DNA of 59,498 nt from Bondarzewia mesenterica (GCA_004802705.1 SGPL01000093.1:18467-77964), one strand, 5' to 3'; shown: positions 1-11,455, counted from the first letter of the stretch. Notes: a model not told the origin generated them from the letters alone. Translations and numbers: made by a program.

Positions 1-241
1 CNTNCNTGTGCTTCAGGAGCACTGGTGGCCGCGCAAACATTGAAGCAAAGTGGCGAGCTGGCCACAATCTGCCACAATCAAGCCACATCACATGACTGTT
101 GAAAGAAGCATTGTGTTACATAATTGTGTGGCAATGGTTTTCGAAGGTTTATAGGGCCTGATAGTGGGTGTGACGGGAATCAGAATTCACCTCTAATCCG
201 TCGCGTCGCGTCTTGCCATAAGTTTGCTTCATATTTTTTCC

Positions 242-3200
242 ATGGCGAGCGAGGTACGTTAGTNAAATTTCATGGTCGGAAAATTTCTTGACGTGGCGTG
301 TCGTGCAGACAGTGTACGGTCGAAACAGACAATCCTTGGTCGAGATTGACCAGGAGCTACACGAGATCTTCAGTACACACCCACAATCTTATACCAACAG
401 CGCTGGAGAAGTTTCACTTGAAGCCAAATATCTCCCGGACGTGTTTGCAACGTATCGCGAAGAGTATGGCATCGAGTTGATGAGCCCAGACGAGATGAAA
501 GGTTTCAGCGACCTCATCAACACACAGCCAGCACTTGAAGCAACACCTGGGACTATTCTCGCACTCGTTGCNATGCGCAGCACCAACAGCCCAACAGAAA
601 ACGCGGATAGCGATTCCCCGGAGGACGACGAAATCCGAGGGCGCTCAGATGAACGCGACTCCTCAGGACATAACTCGCGTTCATCCAGTATGGATTCCAC
701 CGGTACTTCTGTCTATCGACTTTCAGGAAGCCGCCCGCCGAGCCGCCCGCCTAGTCGAGGACCGGGAACACCTTCGAAAGATTCTCCGTTTGATGTTCAG
801 AAGCGTCAGCGTACTACGCCATTGACGGCGCCGTCCAGCTGGGCAAAGCGACCAGTCGCGCCTAGTAGNCGAAGGAGTGATGGAGGAGGTCATAATCGCG
901 CATTGAGCGATTCCGAGGTGCGTCAGCTTCCATTNNTGTAAGTTCCATGTTCTGAGCCCCGTTCNATTCTGCCACATGCAGTCCGCATCAAATGCACCTA
1001 CTGCATATACTAGATCAGGACGTTCGCGTCGCACCTCAAATTCCTCTGTNTCTGGTCCATCTTNNTCCCAACCGAACTCTTCTGAGCCACCCTCGTCGCC
1101 CACANACAGTATTGGCGGCNTTGGTTCTCCTGCATCCATATCTGCGNNATCACGACCCCACTCTCGAGCNCAGTCTCTGCCACAATCTCATTTCANCGAT
1201 ATCAACTCCGCTTATCCATATNACTCGGAAGGTTCTTCGCCCACCATGGTGTCGCCCCCTCAGATTGACCCTGAAAATCCTATGTACGANTCATTNGAGG
1301 CAGGAATAAACTCTCTAGCCATGCCTCGATTTTCGGACTCAGACTCAGACTCGGACGATGATGATTCGTTGGGCCTCATNCTTGATCATGAACGGTCNGT
1401 GACGTCTTCAACTGTATCTATGGAGCCCACCGAGCGCCTGGAAGCCCTTCAGCGNGCGAATGCCGAGCTTGGAAAGAAATTGATGGAGGCTGAGCGAACG
1501 CTGCAGAANAGGCTGGCGGATCANGAAGTCGAGCTTGAGGAGATGGAGATGCGGTTGGAGGAGTCAAAGGCGGAGCTCAGTGTTGCTAAAAGAGAAGAGA
1601 AGGAACTTCGAAACAAAGAGGTCAGTCTTAGTCCGCGCTTGCATTGGCTTCCATTGCTCATCGTTCTTCTTTGCTAGAAAACATATACAACTCAGATATC
1701 TGTTCTAGAGGTCGAAGTTGCAAAAATACAGAAAGCNCTAGATTCTTCTCGGTCCTCGTATGAGAGTCTTCAAAAGCAATATAAGGAGCAACTCAGTAAT
1801 GTCTTTCTATCATCCGTCGACTTCCNTATCTGATGTGTTTGGGGTAGGTGAATCCGAGGACTTGCGCAATATTATCCGGTTGAAGGATCTGGAAATCAAA
1901 GATCACCAGGAAACCGCTTCGCTACAGGCCATTGAGAACAGCAAATGGGCTAAAGAACACGAGGCCTACGAGGGTCGGATGAGCTTCCTTGAAAACGAGT
2001 TGGCCATNGCACAGCAAGCACAGGCGACGCTCGATGAACAAAAGCAAGAGAATCTCATGCTCAAGGAGACCATCGATCGCTTGCGCTTTGATATGGATGA
2101 GCTTCGCAACCTGTCTACCAGTACTAATGGCGCGCATAACGGTGGTTCGAGCGCGGTAAACAGTTTGGGCAAAAGCCTGGGTGCTGAGCTACTTAGTCAG
2201 ATGGGCAAGGGTAGTTGGATGGACGAGGAACAAGTGCAGGTGTCGACAGCGCAGCCAGAGAACGCCGAAGTGGATGATGCTGATGAAGACACGGAGGGCG
2301 AGGATATCATTCAGACTATCATCACTCGTACAAAGAGGGTGAGTTCGATCCTTCTGCTTCTGGTGTCGCGAACCAACGTCTCTTGTAGCATAAGGTGAAC
2401 AAGGTGCAGTCTGTCACAATCGAGGATCACCGGGTGTATGCCGATGCATACACACAGTACGACTCCTCCGGTTTTAAAGCGTCCTGTACCATGCAGACTG
2501 ATCCCGAGCCGACGATTCCTACAGCGTCATCCGGCATGCAGACGGAACAGGCGCCTACATTGTCACTCTCCATTCAGACCGATCCTCCAGTGCCCAAGTT
2601 TACGGCTGAGACGGAAATTCAAACTGACGAGCCTGAGCCTTCTCGATCGCCATCTCCGACAACCGAAGACGATGGATCTATGGCATCTTCGTCATCGACG
2701 ATCCTCCCACCAACGCCCAAAGCGAAAGCTGCTTTCCTCGATCCGCTTCCCGCAGACCTGCCCCCTTCCTACAATCTTGTGACTACCCAGTCTCTTCTTC
2801 ATGACCTCGAGCATCTACTTCACGCCGATGACCCCACTTTCTCTCATATCTCGGATCCCCAGACTCGGCGCGACCTCTGCATCGCAGCTGAGATGTTGAA
2901 GAAATGGCACCAAGGCATGCATCTACCTCTGCGCGGTATTGAAGGTGGCATATCGGAGGAGGCGGTGGAAGAGTGGCGTGCGTTGAAGGAAGAGCTCGGG
3001 ATCGACTGCACCATCATTGACAAGGTCATCAAGGCCTCTCCTCGCACCCAGAGCCAGTCTCCGAAGGACACTGGCAGTAGGCGAAACCGTTTCTACAACA
3101 TCTACAACACCTACGTGTATGGTGCGCGAGGCGAGGGCGACGGCGAAGGCTTGAACAAAGGCTTGTCAAGCTTGGCGTCTCATCTACTCTTGTGTATTGG

Positions 3201-3420
3201 GGCCTCTGCTGCCGTGTTCATGGCGATGAGCCCATTCCTTGCGCAGCAGTACGTCGTGCCCGGAGGCCCAACGTATTATGATCGTGCTGCTTGGTCGAGC
3301 TTCAATACGATGCATGCTACTGGCGAGGGCTTCGCGAACGACGGTACGGCCGCGGTATGGCATTTCCTCGGCAGACTTGGAGGCGGGGCGGCGCACATTG
3401 TGCGCGGCTGGCCGACTTGA
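242..3420 (+). CDS. Coiled-coil, tail-anchored protein with LC8-type motif array (possible KASH-like dynein adaptor)
   Basis: Six exons, about 970 residues. ATG at 242 gives MASE, then a 55-nt intron (254-308). Further introns lie near 938-981, 1621-1677, 1796-1847 and 2339-2388; the junctions at 309, 1848 and 2389 are in phase. The N-terminal ~95 residues include a degenerate EF-hand-like helix-loop-helix with a central GEVSLEAKYL. A Ser/Pro/Arg-rich linker, an acidic SDSDSDSDDDD run and long heptad-rich coiled coils follow. Exon 6 holds four MQTD/MQTE/IQTD-type motifs 12-15 residues apart, a folded helical region, one hydrophobic membrane segment (about 3175-3240) and a ~57-residue tail ending RGWPT. 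I recognise no named family. The architecture recalls KASH5/Kms proteins of the nuclear envelope, which is inference. Scattered N bases affect exons 2-5, and the exon 2/3 junction does not keep phase as written, probably because of the NN at 935-936. Confidence 0.75.
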
Positions 3421-4675
3421 GGATGTAACTACTCTCGGTTTCTCTTTGCATTTTTAATCTATGTATGATTTTGAGCTGATTAATTCGGTGTAAGTGGTGG
3501 ACTGGACTCTGGCCAGACATGAACGCTCCTTGCTTCCCTTTCTGCCCTGCTGCAATTAATTAATTTTTGCTATTTATGCCCTTCCATTGCCCAGATACCC
3601 CATGCATACCCGCTTACCCAGCTCTCTCATCCACCTTACTCTAATCATTTTATCTATTCACTGTCTTTCCAAGGTCTCTCCCTTTATGTCCTAACTCTTT
3701 CTTGGGGCTGATATCTATGCCATTACTGACTGTACAATGCCGTTTCCGAACCTGCCCATGCCTAAGCATCTCTCGTTTGCCATCGTTACAATATTTGTGT
3801 TGCATATTGTGTACCCTACGCACATGTACAACATCATCGTAGCAATGCGCTTATAATGTCACCTTGCATGCTCAAGTTTTCACCCGCACTGATTCTTAGA
3901 ACGCTTGGAAGACATCGGCACCGCGGCTGACACACATTCAAGCCTCCCAGTAAGTATGAACCTTGAAATGATAGCCACTCATTTCAGCATGATGCTGAAC
4001 GAGAGCGAATCATCATCGTCTCACGCGATGCACATTGCAGTTTTGCATTCATGCTGATTATATTGGGCATGACAGCTGCGACGGTCAGCCCGCCTGGCAG
4101 TGCAGTTTGCCAAGAGCTTGGAAAGTGTGTAAATTATGGAGTGCCAGAGACCTTGCACGGAAGGAATACTCCTGTGATGTTTTTAATTGTTCCACAGCAA
4201 AAGCCCGCTAGCTCTATTTTGGATCCGCTTTATGAATACGTGAGGGGCTTGATACAAACGTTGTTGTGAGACGACAGACCGACAAGGAATGTGAGTGAAA
4301 GCTATAGGTAGGAATAGGAAAAAAAAAGGGGAAAAGAAAATGCTATAAGTACAATCGAAATCAGAAGTGGCTTCTCGGCAGCACGATAGGTGTGAAGAAT
4401 AGGTCAACGGAGAAAGCAAAAAAAAAAAGGCCTAGGCTGAGATCGAGAAAAGACAAAGAAAAGAACAAGGGGTAATGGAAAGAGGTGGAGAATGGCGCGC
4501 AATATATTCTGTCCGGTTTCTATGGTGAGCTTGCTCAAGGTGGGTGGATAAAAAAAAGTTCGTCGATACATACCCTCTTATATACGACATATCATGGACG
4601 TCGACCAACGGCAGACATAGCCAGTCGGACGACGGGACAAACCAAGTATATACGGCGTTGGACGGGTAGACACAA
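3421..4675. other. Intergenic, convergent 3' ends
   Basis: About 1.25 kb between the ends of two convergent genes. It is pyrimidine-rich in its first 400 bases, as expected of a 3' untranslated region, with a purine/A-rich run around 4315-4480 that would be the 3' UTR of the minus-strand kinase. I see no convincing coding exon or RNA gene here. Confidence 0.6.
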
Positions 4676-7600
4676 TCATGTATCGTCGTCCTCGTCGTCT
4701 TCCTCATCATCGCCATCCGAATCCGGTTCCGTAACAGACCAAGAGGGTCGCCGACGACGCACCTCGAGCGGCATAGCCTCCTCGTCGCTTTCGTCGTCGT
4801 CGTCGTCATAAATTTGACTCGTGCTCTGCAGACCGTTCTCGACCTCCTCCGAATTCAACTCGAAAAAGCTCGAGTCGTCGTCATCGTCGTCATAGTCGTA
4901 CTGCCCGAGGTCATCTGAGCTGTACGGTAGTTGCGCGAGAGGGCTCGGCGCATGCGGGCGGGAAGACGCGCCCTGACGTACGTAGGATGCAGCATCTTGC
5001 ACCGCGGGGTCGGCTTCCGTCGCAGGGTCGCGACCGGTGACTGAGTGCAGAAGATCGACAGGGACGGCTGTGAGAGTGTGCTGGCTCTGATCCTGGCCTT
5101 CTAAGCCCGGTGCAAGTACGGCATCTAATGTGGAGAAATTTGGCACAGGAGACATAGGAACAAGGATCCCGCCGTTGGGCGTTGGTGGCAGGGGACCGTT
5201 TGCGACGCCACCAGCGCCGAAAAGCATCACCTCTTCATCGACCGTCTCTTCGCGATCGCCAGAATGGATTGACGTGACTTCCTCCGTTTGACGACTGTAC
5301 TCGCTCACATCACCCCAGCTCGAGGCGCGCATGGCAGAAGTGACGTGCGGGAATCCACTGTGTCGCCGGTAGGTTCGAGAGACAGGTGGTACTTCCTCGC
5401 TCGACTGAGGGCCTTCGCAGGGGCTCGCAGCCGTGGATGCCTGGCCACTAGAGTTCTGACGACTGGACTTGGAGACATCGGTTATAGTCGAGGTTGATGC
5501 TTCGTTAGGGCCTGGGCCGTAAGACACGTTCCGCCCAACGCGCCATTGCTTGAATGAACTCAACGAGAACCGGCTCTTTGGGCGGTCGCGGCTGTGCGGC
5601 CTATCCCCACTGTCGTCACCACCTCCTGTGCTTGGTGTCGGACTGTGAGAACGGGATTGTTGGTTGTGCGTGTAGGGGAGGGCGAGGAGAGACATAGACC
5701 CTCGGCGCGTCTTCGCAGTGGTGCCAGCGGGATAGTTCAGAATGCCACCACTACTCCCTGAGGCCCGCGCAGGAGACGTGGCACGTCGTTCCACCGGTTT
5801 TGAATGGGAAATATCTATAGCAGAGCGGGTGTGCGTGGCTGGGCGAATTCTCACTGATTCCTTCTGCTTGTCGCGTGATCGAGTGCGCTGGTGATCGGAA
5901 GAGGATTTACTCGATTTCTTGTAGCGGCTCATGCTTATGGACGGCGCAGAACGCACACCGACGTCGTTGTCCGAGCCATCGTCAGCAGATCGGAAAGAGC
6001 GTTGGGGGCGCACGGTGTGAAGCAACGTAGTGACGCGGTTGGTCCATCGCTTGCGCCAGCGGAATCGCATTGGGGACATCGCGTCGTCGATCGCAGCCTG
6101 CGTTACAGTCACCTTGTCCGTCACCGTCTCCCGCATCCACTTCTTGGGCTTCGGGATGTCGCGCAGGAACCAAGGGTGATGCTGAGAGCAGGCATTGAGA
6201 AGCCGACTTACAGCGAGTCCAAAGAATGTGTTATGCGCACCCTGATCTCCTCCATCGTAATCCGCTTGTCCTTCATCTTCTGTAACAGCCCTTCGAGCAG
6301 GGAGATGACGAGTGGACCTTCTGGAGACTTTCGATTCAAAGACTTGATTTTTGGATGCCTACCTCCACTCGGGATTTTATCTACACCCATCGTCTCCGCA
6401 ACATCCCAATCTTGCCTGCAGATTGCGTGGTACAGGGCGAACTCATGGTTGCCTTCAGACACAAAGGGCGTCCGTCCGAAGAGCAGACTGTACAGCGTGA
6501 CGCCAAACGCCCAAAGGTCGATGGACTTGGTGATCTCCGGTCGTTTATCGACGGCGTGCACGGTGGACACCGAGCTCGTGGCGTTCACACTGACAGCGCT
6601 GCCGTTGTCGGGTGGAGATGAGGGCGTTGAAGGTGAAGGGAAGTTACCGAACTCCCAGACAACTTCGGGCGCGAGGAATGCGGGCGTGCCGGCTGTCTTC
6701 GCGAGGTCGGCTTTGTCGAAGAGGAGCATCTCTTCTGGGTCCGTCCCGGACAAGTGTGCGACGCCAAAGTCAGTAATTTTGACGGAGCGACGGTCCAAGG
6801 TCCACATAAGATTTGCAGGTTTAATGTCACGATGGATGATATCTTGCTTGTGCACTGAAAGTTCAGAGAAGTGAGAGGCCAACGGCGTCATGGAGTGAAT
6901 GGGCAAAGTACGGACGGTATTCGAGCCCGAGGATGACATCCCGACAGATTCTACGGGCTTGGTCGACGCGCAGGATAGGATTGTTGTCTTGATCTCGCCA
7001 TTTGATTTCACCACCACCAAGATACTCCATAACTACAGGGGTGCGTTAAGTCTGTCAGTATGCGCCGCCCATGACCACAAAGTATGATGTGCATGTCCGA
7101 GAAAGCGACGGTAAGGAACGCACTGGTGCACAGGAGACATAAAATGATGGCATATCCCGTGCATACACGATGGGCTACAGGGAACAGAGGAACTCACTCA
7201 TATAAATCTTTTTGTATAATTTATCGTCTATAACTTCGAGCAATCGCACAACGTGCGGGTGTCGACAACGCTTCATGATGGCAATCTCTTTGCGAATGCC
7301 GTACTCGGTACTGGTCATGTTGTCGCTGACACGCGTATGCCCGCCGGACGCAGGGATGTTCTTCTTCCTGAGCTTGTTTAGCTTGTCCTGGCGGGGGTTT
7401 TTCCTCGAGACGACCTTCATAGCCTGCAGGAACAAGACATGGTGAACCGCAGTCAAACGCAGCTGGTGATAGAGACGCGTATGGCAACAGTGTGCTCACC
7501 CTCTCGGCGTTGTTCTGTGATATGTCCCAACAGAGAAAGACTTCGCCATGAACGCCCTTGCCCACCTGGGGGCCGCGCATGTAATGGTTGAGGATGAGAC

Positions 7601-7709
7601 GCGACGATTCAGGGTCTCTATCTGTCCGGGCCTCCGCGGTAATGCGAACGTCATCTGCAGGATCTAAAGGGGGTGGAGTGCCCACCGCCTGTGAGAGTGA
7701 GGGGCTCAT
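4676..7709 (-). CDS. CAMKK/ELM-type Ser/Thr protein kinase (Sak1/Elm1/Ssp1-like SNF1-activating kinase)
   Basis: Five exons, all junctions in phase: 7500-7709, 7198-7423, 6916-7032, 6241-6854 and 4676-6181, about 890 residues. The kinase domain has a GKGVHGEVFL glycine loop, the AMKVV lysine, HRDIKPANLMW catalytic loop, DFGVA, and an activation segment TAGTPAFLAPE. Its APE segment is followed by a long Ser/Pro insert before the DLWAFGVTLY helix. The domain ends in HPWFLRD. The large insert between the ATP lysine and the C-helix glutamate (IRKEIAIMKR) and the whole layout match CAMKK/ELM kinases, which phosphorylate the activation loop of Snf1/AMPK. The C-terminal ~490 residues are disordered, Ser-rich and basic, ending in acidic Asp/Glu runs. 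This tail is poorly conserved in the family and probably regulatory. The first exon is short and the ATG choice is clear (MSPSLSQ). Confidence 0.88.
4680..4809. repeat. Trinucleotide (GTC/GAC-type) repeats encoding acidic kinase tail
   Basis: Two imperfect runs of TCG/TCC/TCA triplets on the plus strand (about 4680-4712 and 4785-4809) encode Asp/Glu-rich tracts at the extreme C-terminus of the minus-strand kinase. A similar run sits at 4874-4900. In-frame triplet repeats like these commonly vary in length between strains. Confidence 0.7.
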
Positions 7710-8114
7710 GGTGGTCGAATACGCATAAGAAGAGGTTGAATGGCTCGCTGACTGCGTCTGTCGAGCGCAGAAAGCGGCTCGAATTCAGCGAATGAGGGGA
7801 TGAAAGGGAAGGAAAGAGGGCAACAGGGAGGAAGGGGGTTGCGACTGAGAGGGCTAGTAAAGGCTGTTTGGCTTGTAGCCAATTACTTGCTACTCACTAC
7901 CAACTCCGAACAAGCGTAATAATCCAATTACGAGACCTTCTGCCTTCTGCATCAAGATTCCTTTGTTCGTCCCAACTGACCAACCATTTGCCAGTCTTAA
8001 TCAGATTTTAACTCGAAAGACGTCAATTCTAGTCCTGTGCTATTCCTACATAATTTTTCAGGTTGGAGCTCCACCTTCGCTTCGACGTCAGGTACACTTC
8101 CATTCACTTCCACT
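7710..8114. other. Kinase promoter region
   Basis: About 400 bases between the kinase start (minus strand, reading left) and the 3' end of the small minus-strand CxxC gene. It would hold the kinase promoter and 5' UTR. A direct TTACTTGCTACTCACTAC stretch near 7884 is the only local feature I noticed; no regulatory motif is convincing. Confidence 0.5.
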
Positions 8115-8700
8115 TCAACGGGGGCAAGTGCACTTGTCCTCCTCCTTCACGTCCTTCATCACCTGCATACATATCATCAAGGGAAGACAGGTCAGCGCCG
8201 TCCAGACTCGAGAGTGACACAGCCGAAGAGGTGAAAACGTCAAGGGAAAGATGGTATCCATCTGTCCGCATGGAAAAGGGCATCACTCCCCCTGCTGCTG
8301 CGGCATGACATAATGGACCCCTCTCTTCGAATGCTTCCGCTCAGCTCGAAAGATTGCAGATGTGATCAACGGTGGTTATTGAAATCGAGCGCGAGTCAAG
8401 GCGGGTGAATGTCGGGGGAAGAAGAAAGGACAGTCTGAATAGGACACAATCTGGAAACGGGTACATACCGAGTCAATATGCTGTCCGCATCCCTAAAAAC
8501 ACAAAGGAACAGTCAGTTACTTGATCTCAGACCCTCAAAACATGAGGATCAAAAGAAGAGAGCGGGAAGACAGATGGCAATACGTCTTGCGCGTGTCCTT
8601 AATCAAAAAAAGTATGCACCTTCCAAGTCGTCTTGCCGCACTTGTCGCATTGCACGGCGTAGCAAAAGTTCAAAGGGACGGAGGTTTCTGTCGCAATCAT
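8115..8700 (-). CDS. Small conserved CxxC/CxC protein, putative metal binding
   Basis: Three exons: 8620-8700 (27 codons), a 24-nt microexon at 8469-8492 (GCGQHIDS) and 8115-8162 (ending EDKCTCPR, stop TGA). All junctions are phase 0 with GT-AG sites, giving 50 residues. The core reads CDKCGKTTWK / GCGQHIDS / VMKDV...CTC, a pattern I recognise from small uncharacterised fungal proteins. The paired CxxC and CxC suggest a zinc-binding knuckle; function is unknown. The second intron is 306 nt, five times the local norm, and the first is 127 nt. An upstream exon (8996-9077, starting MSLEFPALG, strong GTGAGC donor) could splice in phase to an acceptor at 8705 and extend the N-terminus by about 29 residues; I kept the shorter start. 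Too short and fragmented for simple ORF calling, so easily missed. Confidence 0.8.
8469..8492 (-). other. 24-nt microexon (GCGQHIDS)
   Basis: Eight codons between a 127-nt and a 306-nt intron, with GT-AG sites on both sides and phase 0. It carries the second conserved cysteine and the GCGQH motif, so skipping it would remove a probable metal ligand. Confidence 0.78.
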
Positions 8701-9738
8701 TGCCGCTGTTCGCAAATCGAGGGGGTATCGCTGATCAGTGGCGTCACCCAGCGGATATCGAAAACAGACAAGTCAATTTGAGTCCTTTCACTCGCATCAC
8801 CTGCGCTAACGATTGAGTCAAAAAGAGACACGACTTACAGAGAGCTATTTACTCTGGCACTTCACAATCAATCAAGTGAGGGTTCCAACGTTCTAGGGTG
8901 AAGATGTGCCTGTCCGATATAGAACTTCTATCAGCAGCCTGAGTAAGGAACAGAAGCAAGAAGCGGCGGGGCAAGCTTCATGCTGAAGCGCTCACCTGGA
9001 CGTCCGGAGCTCAAAGTAAGCTCTGGCAGCGGTGGTGGTTTGGTGAGAGAACCGAGAGCAGGGAACTCCAGGCTCATTTATACTAGGTTTCCGAAACCAG
9101 CCGCAAATTAGTGATGGCAGTCACGGTCGCACGTGATACACCTTTCGCGCAAACGTGACGTGCTGATTTTCTTGAATCTTCAAGTTCCTGGCCTGGGCAG
9201 CGGTAAACACCGAAGGTCGAAAGAACTGGACTAATCGAGCTGCTAACTTACAGCCTGCGAGACGTAAAAAATCCGTGGAACATGACCCGCAACGGCTCAC
9301 GAGGCCAGTGGGTCAAGTCTCGAGAGATCTCTCGTCCAGATTCCGCCGCCGCGAGATAAGGAACTTACAGAATAAGAGAAGTGCCAGAAGTTCAGCCTGA
9401 GACTGGCGTAAAACTGACATGGACCCCATGAAGACTTCGGAAAGAACTCAAACCTCTTTTCAATGGGAGACCCTGCAACCGTAGATGTGGACAGATAAGT
9501 ATCATGGAGTGAATATGGCACTTCAAAGAGAGGAACAAGATACAATGATTAGATAAGAGGTGTTAACTGTGCCGTTACGCCCTGTAGTCTACGGTAAGGG
9601 TTGATGAGTTAGACCCTCGAATGTGAAGACATACTGACCGTGCTGGACCTTCAGAACCCCATAACGCGTCTTGTCACGCAAATCCTGAATTTAACTCCCC
9701 TAAATGAAATCAAAGTAACCACCCCTCGCTCCCGCGCA
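8701..9738. other. Intergenic with a possible 5' exon of the small CxxC gene
   Basis: About 1 kb upstream of the small minus-strand gene. It contains a minus-strand ATG exon at 8996-9077 with a good donor, and an isolated minus-strand coding-looking stretch near 8840-8900 (…RHIFTLERWNPH…) that I could not join in frame to anything. A TATAAAT sits just upstream of the 9077 ATG on the minus strand. The rest (9100-9738) shows nothing I can support. Confidence 0.45.
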
Positions 9739-11106
9739 TCATCCCAAAAGGCTTTCGCGCTCGACCTCCAAGGTCTCACCGCTCTTACTCTTCCCCAAAA
9801 CTACCGCGCCCATCTTCCTCGCGGACGTCGTTAGCCCGCGCACCATTGATGCGATCAGCTTATCCTGAGTGCGCCAGACCCAGTGCCTCCGGCAGTCGAT
9901 GCGATCGCTCCGAATTCGGTGTTCGCCGTCGACAGAGACGAGCAGCGCGAATATGGTGGTGATGATGCAACTGAGTGCGGAGGAAGAGGAGATCATGAAC
10001 ATGATCACCATCTGCAGTTTCGCAGCTTGTTGAACTGAGGACCCGCCCAGGATTGCGCCCGTCATCATGCCGGGGATAGCGATAATACCCAGTACACTGA
10101 TCAATGTCAAAGGTATCACAATTGTTTTTTTTGGGAGGAGGATTTCGTTATGATTCAGTAAGGATACGCATTTGTGATTATGAGTGCGCACCTCATCTGG
10201 TTGATGGTAGGCGTGAGCGCCAAACGGAGCGCTTCCCTCGCGATAGGCTTGCATGCCTCCATACGTGAAGCACCGAACGCCAGATAAGTCTCTGTCTTGT
10301 CTCTATTCTCACTACAGATTACACATGACCACGTCAGCACGCCGCACGCGATGAAGTCAGAAGACTACAGGAAAGAAAGATGTGACACACTCGAGTTCCT
10401 TCAAGACGTAATCTACAGAGACTGCGACGCCGGAAATAGTGCTCCCACAAAGCATGCCAACGATCGGAACTAAGGTGGGGGTTGAGCGGGCATACGGAAT
10501 AGAAGGCAGGATACGTACTGTATTGTTCCGGCCGCCAGAATGGTCGGATGCCCATAGCAAAATGAACGCCCAGGATGGAGGTTGGGATGGTGGAAAATAG
10601 CATGGCGAAGAGGACGGCGGGAAACTAGAAAGACGCGCATTTGTGAATGTGAGCACTAATAGCAACGTATTGAGCGGCAGAAAACTCGCCATATTTTGAT
10701 ACCTGCGTTTACACTTATTCAAGACTTGCAGTGTCACATCAGTGCAAAACCTCGCGTGTTAGCAACGAATGGCGCGACTTACCTGTCTCAAACGTGCCCA
10801 TGACATTGAGCAATACTATCAATGAAACGAACCCCGTCGTCAAAATCAGTCAAGCGGACAACAGTGACAAGACGCACCGACGATGCCCGCAACGGCCCAG
10901 ATATTATCGGTTGCAAATACTTTTTGCAGTATGGTGGCCACAACTGCGAGCTGGATAATGCACCGGACAGCGGCAGTGACCAAGGAGCCACCGACGCCCA
11001 GGTTGAGCGTGAAAGATAGGCCGGCGTCGAAGATAATAAACGCGAGTCCCAGGCCAACATTCTCCCATCCTAGATTCGTTTTTGTATCCGATGGTACGCC
11101 GTCCAT
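9739..11106 (-). CDS. UPF0014 family (FetB/STAR2-like) multi-pass membrane protein
   Basis: Seven exons encode a polytopic membrane protein. Segments in order: GLGLAFIIFDAGLSF, VGGSLVTAAVRCIIQLAVV, VLLNVMGTFE, FPAVLFAMLFSTIPTS, IPIVGMLCGSTISG, then the cytoplasmic ENRDKTETYLAFGASR..EA motif with ALTPTINQM, and finally SVLGIIAIPGMMTGAILGG followed by IMFMISSSSALSC. This is the UPF0014 signature: bacterial FetB (putative iron exporter) and plant STAR2/ALS3. The AIPGMMTGAILGG block is highly characteristic. Fungal members lack the partner ATPase in the same gene; the substrate is unknown. I chose the ATG at 11106 (MDGVPSDTK). Exons 2 and 3 are only 33 and 35 nt. The intron at 10625-10689 starts with GC (GCGAGT) rather than GT; only this donor keeps the FPAVLF frame. 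It is divergent from the YggS-like gene, sharing a ~350-base promoter. Confidence 0.88.
10625..10689 (-). other. GC-AG intron in the UPF0014 gene
   Basis: Minus-strand intron starting GCGAGT and ending TCTAG, 65 nt. Using the GC donor preserves YQNM|FPAVLF; the nearest GT would shift the frame. GC-AG introns are a minor class in fungi (about 1%). Confidence 0.75.
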
Positions 11107-11455
11107 GCCTGTATTGCTTGTATGGCCGACTTTATGAGCAAGAACGCGTAGTGAAAACAGCTGGGGGAGAAAGAACAAGAGGTATTTTGGACAGTGGTGG
11201 ATGAGAAGGGACTGCCCGACGGTTGTGATCTTGAACTGCGTTCGGCTGTCTCCCCTCTCACAAACGCCGCCCTCTCGGTCCGAAACAAGTCAGGTACAGT
11301 ACTCAATTGTACAGTTACCGCCACTTCTATTCCCTCGTCGCCGCCGTCCAGCTGAGCCGCTCGACGAGCAGGTCAACGGTCAACTTCCATCGTCTTTTAC
11401 AATCATTACTGACTCCAGAATATCTCTTTCACAGGTAATATTTTTCCCCGAGTTC

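Noticed and set aside
8840..8905. Minus-strand stretch RHIFTLERWNPHLIDCEVPE that looks coding
   Set aside because: It ends at a stop and cannot be joined in phase to the 9077 exon or the 8700 exon; kept only as a note.
9297..9545. Minus-strand open frame with GGGIWTRDLSRL, a phrase that often comes from tRNA T-arms read in frame
   Set aside because: No cloverleaf, no good box A or B, and no anticodon stem could be drawn around it.
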